Source: Flavobacteriales bacterium ALC-1 (GTDB lineage: Bacteria; Bacteroidota; Bacteroidia; Flavobacteriales; Flavobacteriaceae). From it: a DNA stretch of 64,000 nt. The stretch is from positions 817,001-881,000 of the forward strand of contig ABHI01000001.1 of assembly GCA_000171875.1 (NCBI GenBank), in the 5' to 3' direction. Under the pieces are notes generated by a model. That model was not told where the DNA came from. It saw only the letters and a list, made by a program, of their open reading frames with translations, and made no database searches. A program made the position numbers and the translations under genes. Positions 26,074 through 35,151 of the stretch are shown one piece after another (positions within the stretch are counted from its first letter, which is position 1; every line of letters begins with the position of its first letter).

Positions 26074-26437
26074 CCCTAATAACTAACTAAATGAAAAGTA
26101 ATTTTAAAAAATCACCCCTTATTAAATTAATACTGAAACAAAAAGTTAGGATTTTAATTAATTCTAACTTTATATTGGTTAATAGCAAATAATCAAAAAA
26201 AGCAAAGTCCCCACAATTGCTTTTAAATATATGATTAGTTTCATTACTCAAATATCTACATATAATAATTCATTTCTTGGCTGTTATGTATAATTGGTAA
26301 TAAAAAATGTATGGCTGGATATTCTAGATTTTGAGCTATTCATTTTTAGCATGTTATACACAAAACCAAGCATTGCACACATATTTACCTGCAAAACAAT
26401 CATTATATACATATATTTATAGTCTATACTTTTTAAT

Positions 26438-27172
26438 ATGTTAAAAGCAGTAATTGTCGATGACGAACCTAAAGCGATTCAGAGTTTAATTTGGGAGCTA
26501 AGCAATTTTAGCAAAGAAATTGAGGTGATGGCATCTTTTACAAATCCAGATGAAGCATTACAATTTTTAGACTCTAACACACCTGATTGTTTGTTTCTAG
26601 ATGTACAAATGCCAACTATAGGTGGCTTTCAATTTTTAGAGCAATTAAAAAGTATTGATTTCGCTGTTATAATTACTACTGCTTATGACGAATACGCCAT
26701 TAAAGCTCTTAAGCACGAAGCTATTGACTATTTACTAAAACCTATTGATTCTGACGATTTAAAAGAGTCTATTTCGAAAATAAAAAAACATAGTAGTCGT
26801 ACAATCAACTCCATGAAATTTGAGCGCATGTTATCGAATTTTAATTCAAAATTCGATAAGAAACGTATCACTATTAATACAGATGGAAAGCTTCTTTTTT
26901 TAGATGTGGATGATATTATTTATGTAGAATCGGATGGTAATTATAGCACACTATTCTTGAGAGATCAAAAAAAGATAGTAGTAACTAAAAAATTAAAGGA
27001 GGTTGATGCTATATTACCCGAACATTATTTCTTTAGAATACATAACTCTTACATTATAAACCTTAATAAAATAAAGGCATTTATAAAAAATGAGGGGTAT
27101 GTAATTATGGATAGTAATCATAAAATTCCTGTAGCAAGACAACGAAAATCAGATTTTCTTGAAAAATTATAA
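26438..27172 (+). CDS. LytTR-family response regulator
   Basis: A 244-residue two-component regulator. The receiver domain (residues 3-118) has the acidic pair D8/D9, phospho-acceptor D55 in LFLDVQMP, and the lysine in LLKPID; the LytTR DNA-binding domain occupies about 145-243 (YVESDGNYSTLFL, then the RIHNSYIINL segment). The kinase gene begins 3 bases after its stop, so the two are an operon. LytTR regulators usually bind direct repeats upstream of their targets; nearby candidate targets are the exported genes that converge on this operon. Confidence 0.94.
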   Translation: MLKAVIVDDEPKAIQSLIWELSNFSKEIEVMASFTNPDEALQFLDSNTPDCLFLDVQMPTIGGFQFLEQLKSIDFAVIITTAYDEYAIKALKHEAIDYLLKPIDSDDLKESISKIKKHSSRTINSMKFERMLSNFNSKFDKKRITINTDGKLLFLDVDDIIYVESDGNYSTLFLRDQKKIVVTKKLKEVDAILPEHYFFRIHNSYIINLNKIKAFIKNEGYVIMDSNHKIPVARQRKSDFLEKL

Positions 27173-27175
27173 TCT

Positions 27176-29107
27176 ATGAATTGTTTGTTATCACATAAGG
27201 TTTTAAGTCTCTTTATTTTGTTGATTTCATTTGCTTGGAATGCTAATACACAAAATCCAGATTTTGAAACTGTATTAACTTATATTAAAACTGCAAAACC
27301 TACACAACACACCCAAATAGATTCTGTTTTAAAGCCGTTTGAAAAAGATAGCTTACTTATGAAGCGCATTCTCGAAGCTTCAAAGTTAATTGCTTATAAT
27401 GAAGGGTCTAGTTACGCACTTAATGCTCTTGGAGTAATTAATAGAAACATTTCTAATTACAATCAGTCCATAAAACTCCATCAAGAAGCTAAGCAATATG
27501 CCGAAAAAGCAGAAAGTGATGAATTTAATATTATAAGTCTTAACATGATTGGTGTCGCTTATAGGCGCATGGATGTTATTAAACCTGCATTAGACTACCA
27601 TACTGAAGCACTAAAAATTGCCTATTCAGTTGTCAATCCATCAAAAACAATTAGTTACAATATTGCAGTATCGCAAAACAGCATTGGTAACATTTATCTT
27701 GCACTAAAGCAATATAATATGGCCATCAGTCAGTTTAATAAATCTCTAGAAATTGAGAAGAACGCTAACAATAAACTAGGTTTAGCCATTAATTATCATA
27801 ACATAGGTTATGCTGAAGAGGCTTTAGGAAATTTGGAGACTGCTCTAATTAATTATAAAACATCATTAAAATATAATAATGCCATCGATTCAGAAATTGG
27901 TCGTGTAATCTGTTATAATAGTATTGGCGGAATTTACTTAAAGCAAAAAAACTATAAAGAAGCTGAACCTATTATTAGAGATGCTTTAGAAAAAGCATTA
28001 AAACTAGATGATCAATTCTATATTTCCTCAACCTACCTCAACCTTGGACAATTAGAGATTCAGTTGAGTCAACTTTCTTCAGCTGAAGAAAACTTAAAAA
28101 AAGCATTAGACATTGCAACATCATATAATTTAAAATCGTCAGTTGCAGAATCTAGCAAATTACTATCAGAAATAAATCAGGAAAAAAAGAACTTTAAAGC
28201 TGCATTAGAATACTACCAAAAAGCTGTAGAAATAGAGAGTACTATACTGACAGAACAAAATCTTCAGTATGTAAACGATATTGCTTTAGAATATGAAAAT
28301 GAAGACAAAAACAATCAAATAAAAGCTTTAGCTTCAGAAAATGAAGCCGTAATGCTACGTTTAGAAAGAAATAAAAAAATATTACTATATACGTCATTAT
28401 CTCTAGCCATACTTGGTATTGTATTATTTATACTCAACAGAACAAAAGCCTTAAAACGAGATAAACATATTTTAACCTTAGAGCAAGATATGTTGCGAAG
28501 CCAAATGAATCCGCATTTTATTTTTAATTCTTTAAACTCAATTAAACTCTATATTATAAATAACGAAAAAGAAAATGCGGTGTACTACCTTAATAAATTT
28601 TCGAAATTAATTCGTAAAATATTAATGGCTTCTAAAGAAAAAGAGACCTCTCTAAATGATGAACTAGAGACCATGAAACTTTACATGAATATTGAAAACA
28701 TTCGTTTCTCTAACGAAATAGACTTTAAAATTAATGTAGATAATTCTATAAATACCGAAATCACCAAAGTACCTTCACTTGTGTTGCAGCCTTTTTTAGA
28801 GAATGCGTTATGGCATGGTTTGTCTTCAAAATCTGAGGATAAAAAAATTGAATTGAATGTTGTTAAAAATGCACCAAACTATATAACTGTTGAGATTATT
28901 GACAATGGTATAGGCAGGCTCGCTTCTAGAAAAATACAGGATAGAAAAAAACTGAAACGCAAATCTGTTGGTATTGATATTACTAAAGCACGACTTGCTA
29001 ATTTTTCGAAAGCCTTCTTAAACTCTTATTCTTTGAAAATTGAAGACTTATATAATGTTGAAATACCTTCGGGAACAAAGGTGTTATTGCAAATTCCTGT
29101 AAAATAA
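27176..29107 (+). CDS. TPR-containing sensor histidine kinase, LytS/His_kinase type
   Basis: A 643-residue membrane kinase. An N-terminal signal or anchor (about 1-24) is followed by six or more tetratricopeptide repeats (about 60-360), a short coiled coil, one transmembrane helix (about 400-419, LLYTSLSLAILGIVLFIL) and a cytoplasmic His_kinase domain with phospho-acceptor H447 in SQMNPHFIFNSLNS. The HATPase-like region follows, with the N-box (LQPFLENALWHGL) and G-box (IIDNGIGR). TPRs on the periplasmic side probably sense a protein or ligand. Partner of the LytTR regulator just upstream. Confidence 0.93.
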   Translation: MNCLLSHKVLSLFILLISFAWNANTQNPDFETVLTYIKTAKPTQHTQIDSVLKPFEKDSLLMKRILEASKLIAYNEGSSYALNALGVINRNISNYNQSIKLHQEAKQYAEKAESDEFNIISLNMIGVAYRRMDVIKPALDYHTEALKIAYSVVNPSKTISYNIAVSQNSIGNIYLALKQYNMAISQFNKSLEIEKNANNKLGLAINYHNIGYAEEALGNLETALINYKTSLKYNNAIDSEIGRVICYNSIGGIYLKQKNYKEAEPIIRDALEKALKLDDQFYISSTYLNLGQLEIQLSQLSSAEENLKKALDIATSYNLKSSVAESSKLLSEINQEKKNFKAALEYYQKAVEIESTILTEQNLQYVNDIALEYENEDKNNQIKALASENEAVMLRLERNKKILLYTSLSLAILGIVLFILNRTKALKRDKHILTLEQDMLRSQMNPHFIFNSLNSIKLYIINNEKENAVYYLNKFSKLIRKILMASKEKETSLNDELETMKLYMNIENIRFSNEIDFKINVDNSINTEITKVPSLVLQPFLENALWHGLSSKSEDKKIELNVVKNAPNYITVEIIDNGIGRLASRKIQDRKKLKRKSVGIDITKARLANFSKAFLNSYSLKIEDLYNVEIPSGTKVLLQIPVK

Positions 29108-29158
29108 TTCAAGTATCTGTTTCTAAAATCACACGCTTTGTTCTCAAGGTTATATTTC

Positions 29159-31570
29159 TTATTTCAATATAATCTTTTTATTTATTATAGTTCTATTTGA
29201 AGTAATCTTAAAAAGATAAAGTCCTTTATTTAAGCTTGAGATATTAAGCTGAACTGTATCATTAATCTCTAATACCTTATACCCTAAAATAGAGAATACT
29301 TCTATGCGATCTATTTTAATATTAGAATTAATATGTAAAATCCCATTTGTTGGATTTGGATATAATCTAATTTCCGAATCTAATACTACTTCCGAAACAC
29401 TCAACACATTTGGCTGAGGGATATATTCAGCAGCAAAATCAGCGTCAACAATTTTAAACGCGTTTTGTGATGCGTGAGTCCACATACTTCCTTCACTGTC
29501 TATGGTTATCGTTCTTGGTAAATAATGATCAAGAGCTGGTAAAATAGTGCTATTTCCGGCTACATATATGTTTGAGAGTATTGGATTTGAATCTGTTGGA
29601 TTTTCAATAGTAATAATTATTGAAGAGTCATTTAGCAAGTGCGCTTTGCCATTAGTATCCACCACTAGGTCTTGCACTTGAAAAATATCTGGATAGTCTT
29701 CATATAGAAACGAATAAAAGATTTCATTTTCCTGATAAACTGCACCAGAAGTCCCTAAGAACCAAACACCTCCATTTGGTGCAGCAACCACTTTTTTTAA
29801 CGTACCTATATTTCCTATCGAAGACACATCATAAGTTGTAGAAGTTAATGTCGTAATGTCAAATTTTTTAATTTCTATGCCATTATAACTTCTTATAAAC
29901 CATGCGTCACCATTATCGTCTGCTGTAAAATAATACGAGTTGAGATACCAATCTTCATCTAAATCGTACGTATGCACTAAAACATCATCTTTATAAACTT
30001 CAATCTTTTTAGCACCTCTATTATAAACCCATACTTGATCAGAAACACGCTTCATATCATTGGCTTCATTAGCATTTACCTGAATAGAATTGGCATTAGG
30101 AAAATCAATTTTCCGTATTTCGTTGGGGCTACCTCCTTTGATAATTGCTTTTCCGTCATCATCAATAGCAGAGGCATAACTTAAGTCTTCAATAAGAATG
30201 GATTGATGATTATCATTAGCATCACGATACACCACAATCTCATCATCTGTATTAAACCACCACACACCTCCATTAGCATCTGGTAAATTATAATTAAATC
30301 TTGCATTCATACGTTGAGATAAATTTCCGTCTTCGTTATCATTACGTCCAGACCAAACATCATCATTATTAATAACAACTTCAAAATTATTATTTGAACC
30401 ACTTGAACCATCTGATGTTGTAAAATAAAATTGATTATTTCTAAAATAAATATTGTTTGGATTATACGTCATAGGAACGCCTAATGCTTCTATATCTGTA
30501 GATGATTTTAAATCCCAATTAGGTGCGTTTCCAGTAAAAGTGAGTTTCATAATACCTGAGTAGTAAGAGGTATTAGTCCAAATAATATCATTATTATCTA
30601 ATGCAATATTCTGAAATGCATAATTTATATTAGGAGTATTAGATTCTAATTGATATAGATCGTAAGTTTCATTTGTAATATTAAATTTCACTATACCTCC
30701 ATCTGAATTTGCATCGCTTTGTGCTAACCATAAATCTCCATTAGAATCGAATTGCAAATCATTAACCGTATCAAACGGCAGGTTAGGTGTTGTAGTACTA
30801 TCATAAGAAACTACTGTTAAAGGGGATGATATATGGTTTGACACATCTATTTTATGCAATCCTGTATTACCCGCTAAGTACAAATAGTCGTTATTATATA
30901 TAAGATTTGCAGAGTTTATACTAACATCAACACTTTGTAAGTCAGGTAAATTTTCAACCAACGAGACTGAGTTACCGTCATATATATATAGTTGTCTGTC
31001 GGAAGAGTTAAAAGTTATAATCCAAGTAAGACTCCTATCAAAATCGTACACAAACAATTGTGGATTTATGTTATCAGGAAAACTTAAAAGAGTGAACGTT
31101 TTTAATGTTCTATCATATACATGAGTAATAGGTCCTATGCTAGCGTTGATAGATCGAATTATCACTTTACCATCTGGCAGTACTAATCCATTTTCTATAG
31201 TCCCAGCATTTGTCCAATCACCTTGTGTGCTATAAGTTGGCACAGCAATATTTGGGATATTTTCCCATGTGCCATCTGTATTTCTAATGGATAATCCATT
31301 ATCTGTTACATAAACCTCATCATTATTAAAATAATTAGGAAGCATTCTATTAACACCTCTATCGTTTAAACCATAACTGCGATCTACAATACCTAAATTA
31401 TCTATACCATCACAAAAGGTTAATTTATCTGCTGCTTCAGGAATAGTATTCCCACACTGATTTGGATAAAAGGTTATTTTAGTTCCTGTTAAAAATGCTT
31501 CCGCTTTTGTGATTTGTGCTTCCGTTAGACTAGAACATAGCAAGGCTAAAAAGAGTAATCTTAATTTCAT
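29159..31570 (-). CDS. Exported propeller-like repeat protein with T9SS sorting domain
   Basis: An 803-residue protein. Signal peptide about 1-18 (ending TEAQ). Residues 60-700 are repeated beta-strand units of the form D-x-x-G-x-x-W-x-x, such as LQFDSNGDLWLAQSD, VDTNGKAHLLND and IDSEGSMWTHAS, typical of two-component-regulator-propeller or SMP-30-like beta-propellers. The last 80 residues are a type A T9SS sorting domain (IRLYPNPTNGILHI... KGLYLFKI... NKKIILK). It is therefore secreted or displayed on the cell surface. Last gene of the five-gene minus-strand operon (27-base gap to the next gene upstream). Function unknown. Confidence 0.85.
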   Translation of the reverse strand: MKLRLLFLALLCSSLTEAQITKAEAFLTGTKITFYPNQCGNTIPEAADKLTFCDGIDNLGIVDRSYGLNDRGVNRMLPNYFNNDEVYVTDNGLSIRNTDGTWENIPNIAVPTYSTQGDWTNAGTIENGLVLPDGKVIIRSINASIGPITHVYDRTLKTFTLLSFPDNINPQLFVYDFDRSLTWIITFNSSDRQLYIYDGNSVSLVENLPDLQSVDVSINSANLIYNNDYLYLAGNTGLHKIDVSNHISSPLTVVSYDSTTTPNLPFDTVNDLQFDSNGDLWLAQSDANSDGGIVKFNITNETYDLYQLESNTPNINYAFQNIALDNNDIIWTNTSYYSGIMKLTFTGNAPNWDLKSSTDIEALGVPMTYNPNNIYFRNNQFYFTTSDGSSGSNNNFEVVINNDDVWSGRNDNEDGNLSQRMNARFNYNLPDANGGVWWFNTDDEIVVYRDANDNHQSILIEDLSYASAIDDDGKAIIKGGSPNEIRKIDFPNANSIQVNANEANDMKRVSDQVWVYNRGAKKIEVYKDDVLVHTYDLDEDWYLNSYYFTADDNGDAWFIRSYNGIEIKKFDITTLTSTTYDVSSIGNIGTLKKVVAAPNGGVWFLGTSGAVYQENEIFYSFLYEDYPDIFQVQDLVVDTNGKAHLLNDSSIIITIENPTDSNPILSNIYVAGNSTILPALDHYLPRTITIDSEGSMWTHASQNAFKIVDADFAAEYIPQPNVLSVSEVVLDSEIRLYPNPTNGILHINSNIKIDRIEVFSILGYKVLEINDTVQLNISSLNKGLYLFKITSNRTIINKKIILK

Positions 31571-31596
31571 GATGATAATTTTTAAATTATTGGAGT

Positions 31597-32160
31597 CTAT
31601 TTTACCTTTAATGAAAATATTGCAGGCAAAATTTCTTGTTCCCCATCAAACGTGATTTTTAAAAAATAATAATGCCCTTCTTCATTAGAGAATGTATCAC
31701 CACCAGGAATAAACGTATCACCGCCAGGAATGAACGTATCACCTCCTGGTATAAACATATCACCACCGGGTACTAGTTCACTATCTATTGTTTCGCATAA
31801 GTCTTCAATATTAAAAACAAATAATCTTTTATTAATTCTAAAAACCCCTTCAGAACTACACTCAAATATTGGTTTTGAATTCTTATTTATGTATTCAAAA
31901 CCTACATCTCCTTCTGGTAATTCATCATCAATAAATTTTTCTTCCAAGCCTTTTAATATTTCAAAATTTACTTGGCATGAAAACTTTTGTAATTCTGTAT
32001 TATTTGAGTTTAAGTATAGCTTAAAGCTCTCAGAATTAGAAAAATTGACTCCTGTCTTTTTTAGTGATTGGATAGTTTTAGTATTTATAGTAAGTGTTTG
32101 TGCAAATATTGAACTTAAGTTAAATGCAAATAGTAACACTAATAATTTGATTGCTCTCAT
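31597..32160 (-). CDS. Exported protein with four PGGDTF heptad repeats
   Basis: A 187-residue protein with signal peptide (ending IFAQ, about residue 21). I recognise no family. Near the C-terminus is a run of four seven-residue repeats, [IV]PGGD[TM]F, encoded by four 21-base DNA units (31691-31774). The codons differ between units at several synonymous positions. PGGDTF turns followed by short strands suggest a small repetitive beta structure or a Ca-binding loop; both are guesses. Co-directional with four other exported proteins, gaps of 26 and 29 bases on either side. Confidence 0.7.
   Translation of the reverse strand: MRAIKLLVLLFAFNLSSIFAQTLTINTKTIQSLKKTGVNFSNSESFKLYLNSNNTELQKFSCQVNFEILKGLEEKFIDDELPEGDVGFEYINKNSKPIFECSSEGVFRINKRLFVFNIEDLCETIDSELVPGGDMFIPGGDTFIPGGDTFIPGGDTFSNEEGHYYFLKITFDGEQEILPAIFSLKVK
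31691..31774. repeat. Four 21-bp in-frame tandem repeats
   Basis: Units at 31691, 31712, 31733 and 31754 each encode one heptad of the PGGDTF repeat on the minus strand. They vary at third codon positions (for example CCA, GCC, CCT, CCA forms within the proline-glycine codons), so they are not a fresh slippage product. Confidence 0.85.
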
Positions 32161-32189
32161 TGTGATTTGTTTTTGATTATTATTTCTTT

Positions 32190-32735
32190 TTAATCTGTGA
32201 TTTCCTGAATTTTAGTAAACACCACATAATTGTATTCTGCTTTTGTATAATGTCTTGCTCCACCTTTAGTTTTAAGAATATAATTAGTCATCGCAACCAT
32301 TTCCCAAGCTTCTTTTTCTGCGCTAAGCCAACTAGCTTTATTAAGTTTTTCGCAATTATTGGTTTCACCAAACATCTTTACCTCTTGTAGTTTACTTGTT
32401 TCTGTTTCCTGAATATTTATCCAACTCCAAGTCCAAGTTTTTTCTGATACGTTTATTTTTCCAACATGAATAAAATCTATACTCAAATAAGGGCTTCCAT
32501 TTTTAAAAATAGAAATTTTAGAGTTTTTAAAATCATAATTCCATCTATAGTCCTGTTCACTTTCATCGATAAAATAAGTGCTTTGAAAACTTGCTAATTG
32601 TTTCCAAAAAAGGGTTAGTTGTTCGGTGATTAATGATTCACATTCTGTTGTATTTTCAAGCACTTTTTCTTCTTGTCCTTTACATTGTAAAAGAGCAGAA
32701 AGCACAAGCACTGTTATAATTAATGGTGTTTTCAT
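32190..32735 (-). CDS. DUF6882-like lipoprotein
   Basis: A 181-residue lipoprotein: MKTPLIITVLVLSALLQC ends in a lipobox cysteine at residue 18. The mature part has an E-rich start, then a W-rich stretch (KTWTWSWINIQETE, residues about 98-111) and a later AEKEAWEMVAMTNYIL helix, the pattern of the DUF6882 group as I recall it. No catalytic motif seen. Fourth-from-last position in the five-gene exported operon. Function unknown; the family call is tentative. Confidence 0.6.
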   Translation of the reverse strand: MKTPLIITVLVLSALLQCKGQEEKVLENTTECESLITEQLTLFWKQLASFQSTYFIDESEQDYRWNYDFKNSKISIFKNGSPYLSIDFIHVGKINVSEKTWTWSWINIQETETSKLQEVKMFGETNNCEKLNKASWLSAEKEAWEMVAMTNYILKTKGGARHYTKAEYNYVVFTKIQEITD

Positions 32736-32755
32736 ATAAATAGTAAAGATTTAGA

Positions 32756-34156
32756 TTATTTGAATAAACCTTGATCCAATAAATCCCAACTAACAACATT
32801 ACGTTTAAGTTCTGAATATGTATAAACCAAATCTTTTTTGACAAACATTATTTTGTGTCTAATCCATTTTTTAGTTTTTCCATCTTTAGTTTTATACGCT
32901 CTATAAGTAAATGCAAACGAATGTGCTGCATCAATATAATCTGGAACACCTTTAAATTTATCTCTAATGTTTCCTGTAGCTTTTATTCTACTTGAAGTTG
33001 TATCATATGCATAATACTTTGCTCCCTTAAAAAAGTAAACTGTCTTATACCAAATTGTTGCTGCATCTATATTTGTTGGTATACCTTTCCAGCCATCTTT
33101 ACCAATTGTTCCGGTTTTATCAACAACTTGTTTTGAAGTATCATATCGATAATATTTAGAACCTTTAAAGAAATAATATTTTTTATTTGATGGGTGTTCT
33201 ATTACAGCATCTATATTTTTTGGGACACCTTTATAAGCCTCATAACCTAATCTTTTATTATATGTTCGTGGTGTATTAGGTGAAAAGTTTAAAGCTAATT
33301 CTTTTAGTCGTTTTGTATAAAAACCGGTATTGTTATGATTGTTCTTTTTATTATTGTTATCTATTTCTGTTATTTTTCTAGCTAGATAATTGCTATTGTA
33401 TTCTTTTACTATTTTTTTATAAGCTCCTTTAATAAAATGAACCTCAGTACCATTTCTTACCACGCCATCAATTTTATGAAATAGTCCTTTCCAACCATCT
33501 CTAGCAATAATTCCTGTTTTATCAGCAGCATCTCTTCTAAAATCGTATCTGTAATATTTATCCCTTGCAAAAAAATAGGCCTTCCCATTAGGATGCATTA
33601 TAGCGCTATCTATGTTTGCTGGTAATCCTTTCCAACCACCAACACCAATGGTTCCAATCTTATCCATCTTATCTTTTGCAAAACTAAAACGATAGTATTT
33701 TTTCCCTTTAAAAAAATAAGCACAATTATTAGTAGGATGCATAATAACAGCATCAATTGGTCCTTCTATCCCAGTCCATCCGTCTTGACCAGTTACTCCT
33801 GTTTTATCTACTTTTTTCTTACTAAAGTCGTAACGCTGATATGTATTACCTGTAAAAAAATATGCCTTTTTGTTTTGTGGGTGTATTAATACAGCATTTA
33901 CATTTTTTGTTACTCCATACCAACCATCTTTACCTATTCTCCCCATCTTATCCAACTTATCTGTTACCGGGTTGTATTGATGAAAAAATTGACCAACAAA
34001 AAAATGTGCTTTACCACTTGTAGGATGTAATACACTTGCATTTATTGCTTGCAAATCATTATTAAATTCATCATCAAAATTACTGGCTTGAATAAAAAGT
34101 AATCCTAGAAAAAAGAATGTAGTTATTAATTGTACTTTTTTGATATAAAGTTTCAT
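32756..34156 (-). CDS. Exported hemopexin-repeat protein
   Basis: A 466-residue protein with signal peptide (about 1-23) and hemopexin-like repeats of about 45 residues. Each unit has the pattern IDAV-x-x-HP, then AYFFKGxKYYRYD and a DKxGxIGxDGWKG turn. Four units fill residues about 36-235 and are followed by a roughly 70-residue Asn/Lys-rich linker (SNYLARKITEIDNNN...) and two more units (about 300-420). Four units make one hemopexin propeller; the second set is incomplete. In eukaryotes these propellers bind haem, metals or matrix proteins; in bacteria they occur in secreted proteins of unknown use. No T9SS tail. In operon with the DUF4412-like gene 18 bases upstream. Confidence 0.85.
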   Translation of the reverse strand: MKLYIKKVQLITTFFFLGLLFIQASNFDDEFNNDLQAINASVLHPTSGKAHFFVGQFFHQYNPVTDKLDKMGRIGKDGWYGVTKNVNAVLIHPQNKKAYFFTGNTYQRYDFSKKKVDKTGVTGQDGWTGIEGPIDAVIMHPTNNCAYFFKGKKYYRFSFAKDKMDKIGTIGVGGWKGLPANIDSAIMHPNGKAYFFARDKYYRYDFRRDAADKTGIIARDGWKGLFHKIDGVVRNGTEVHFIKGAYKKIVKEYNSNYLARKITEIDNNNKKNNHNNTGFYTKRLKELALNFSPNTPRTYNKRLGYEAYKGVPKNIDAVIEHPSNKKYYFFKGSKYYRYDTSKQVVDKTGTIGKDGWKGIPTNIDAATIWYKTVYFFKGAKYYAYDTTSSRIKATGNIRDKFKGVPDYIDAAHSFAFTYRAYKTKDGKTKKWIRHKIMFVKKDLVYTYSELKRNVVSWDLLDQGLFK

Positions 34157-34174
34157 AATGTGTTTTGTTTTTAA

Positions 34175-35032
34175 TTAATCTTCAGTTGACATGACTGAGT
34201 CTGCTTTTATAAATTGGTATTCATCTACTTTAATTGATGTGGATTCATTATCTAAAGCCACACACACCATTTTAGAATTATACTTTTTTTTCTTTTTGTG
34301 TGTAAAATCCATTTCTAATACCAAACTGTTATCAGCAAGTTCAAACCATTTTGGGTTAAATCCTTTGGGTATATGTTTTGTATGCGTACCAAAAACTTGA
34401 TTAAAACTTACAGGTGCATCAAAAGCGATATACATTTTTATGTTGTATTCACCACTTTCTAATTCAAACCCTTGACACTCATACCCCAAAATGGTTTTAG
34501 TGTCAATTTCCTTGAAGGTGAATTCTTCGATTTCTTCATTTTCATCCTCATCTTCGTCTTCAGTTATAAGATTTTCATTTGTTGAAAGAATGTGCCCATT
34601 TTTTTGCTCATTCATATCAGTAAATAGAGTCATCACTTTTAAACTTTCATCCATAACCATGTACATACTTCCTACTTGTTTTCTTTTACCCATATCTGGC
34701 TTTGCTCCAAAATATTTTGCGTCTGGTTTTAAGTAATAAACCATATTAACATTATTATTATTAGTTTGCATTTGTAAGACATACTTCCACTCAAACTCAT
34801 AACTTTTTGGTAAAATGGATGGGTCTTCACTTTTCTTTGAAAAATCGAAGTTCAATACTTTTTCAACACTTTTTTCAGCAGCTCTTGCTGCTTTTTCTTC
34901 TGCCTTTCTAAGTATGGCTTCTTTGGCAGCTTCTTCAGCTCTTTTTTTTAATTTTTTTAAAAATTGACCGTGAGACATTTGACTTGAAAAAATGAAAGTC
35001 AAAAGAAAAACAAATAGTAGTTTCATTTTCAT
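34175..35032 (-). CDS. Exported DUF4412-like protein
   Basis: A 285-residue protein with signal peptide (about 1-22, ending SHGQ). Residues 24-60 are an Ala/Lys/Glu-rich helix (KKLKKRAEEAAKEAILRKAEEKAARAAEKS), then beta-strands including YYLKPDAKYFGAKPD and the segment KEIDTKTILGYECQGFELESGEYNIKMYIA, matching the T-K-T-I-L-G-Y-x-C pattern of DUF4412 proteins as I recall them. An acidic run (TEDEDEDENEEIEE) interrupts the middle. First gene of the exported operon, divergent from the ECF sigma factor across a 118-base promoter region. Confidence 0.65.
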   Translation of the reverse strand: MKMKLLFVFLLTFIFSSQMSHGQFLKKLKKRAEEAAKEAILRKAEEKAARAAEKSVEKVLNFDFSKKSEDPSILPKSYEFEWKYVLQMQTNNNNVNMVYYLKPDAKYFGAKPDMGKRKQVGSMYMVMDESLKVMTLFTDMNEQKNGHILSTNENLITEDEDEDENEEIEEFTFKEIDTKTILGYECQGFELESGEYNIKMYIAFDAPVSFNQVFGTHTKHIPKGFNPKWFELADNSLVLEMDFTHKKKKKYNSKMVCVALDNESTSIKVDEYQFIKADSVMSTED

Positions 35033-35063
35033 GATATATTTTAAAGATTAATTAATTCTACTA

Positions 35064-35151
35064 TTTAGTGTTTCGCATAAAAAAAAGTAAACATTGAGTT
35101 GCAAAAATTTTATATTTACAGTGTTAACCTATTCAGATTTTAAACACTAAA
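35064..35151. promoter_or_regulatory. Divergent promoter region with a flanking 10-bp inverted repeat
   Basis: The 118-base gap holds back-to-back -7-like boxes: TATATTTA (35111-35118, plus) and AATTTTTG on the minus strand (35102-35109). TTTAGTGTTT (35064-35073) and its exact reverse complement AAACACTAAA (35142-35151, overlapping the sigma-gene ATG) flank them, consistent with a shared operator. Confidence 0.4.

Larger units (their letters stand above)
25596..26437. other. Gene-poor intergenic region with several inverted repeats
   Basis: 842 bases between divergent nrdB and the LytTR regulator without a supportable coding gene. It holds the nrdB promoter and a flanking inverted repeat (25781-25836), overlapping palindromes at 25911-25948, a strong orphan terminator at 26042-26073, a stem AAAGTTAG/CTAACTTT at 26142-26171 and a stem AAAAGCAA/TTGCTTTT at 26198-26224. 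The rest, 26225-26437, is plain AT-rich sequence in which I see nothing further. Confidence 0.6.

Noticed and set aside
26091-26192. 33-codon ORF MKSNFKKSPL... after the orphan terminator
   Set aside because: Short, low-complexity and without a promoter or conserved features; not enough support to call a gene.
31730-32176. 148-codon plus-strand ORF over the PGGDTF gene
   Set aside because: It is the antisense shadow of the exported protein gene, with no signal peptide or family features and no start-proximal promoter.
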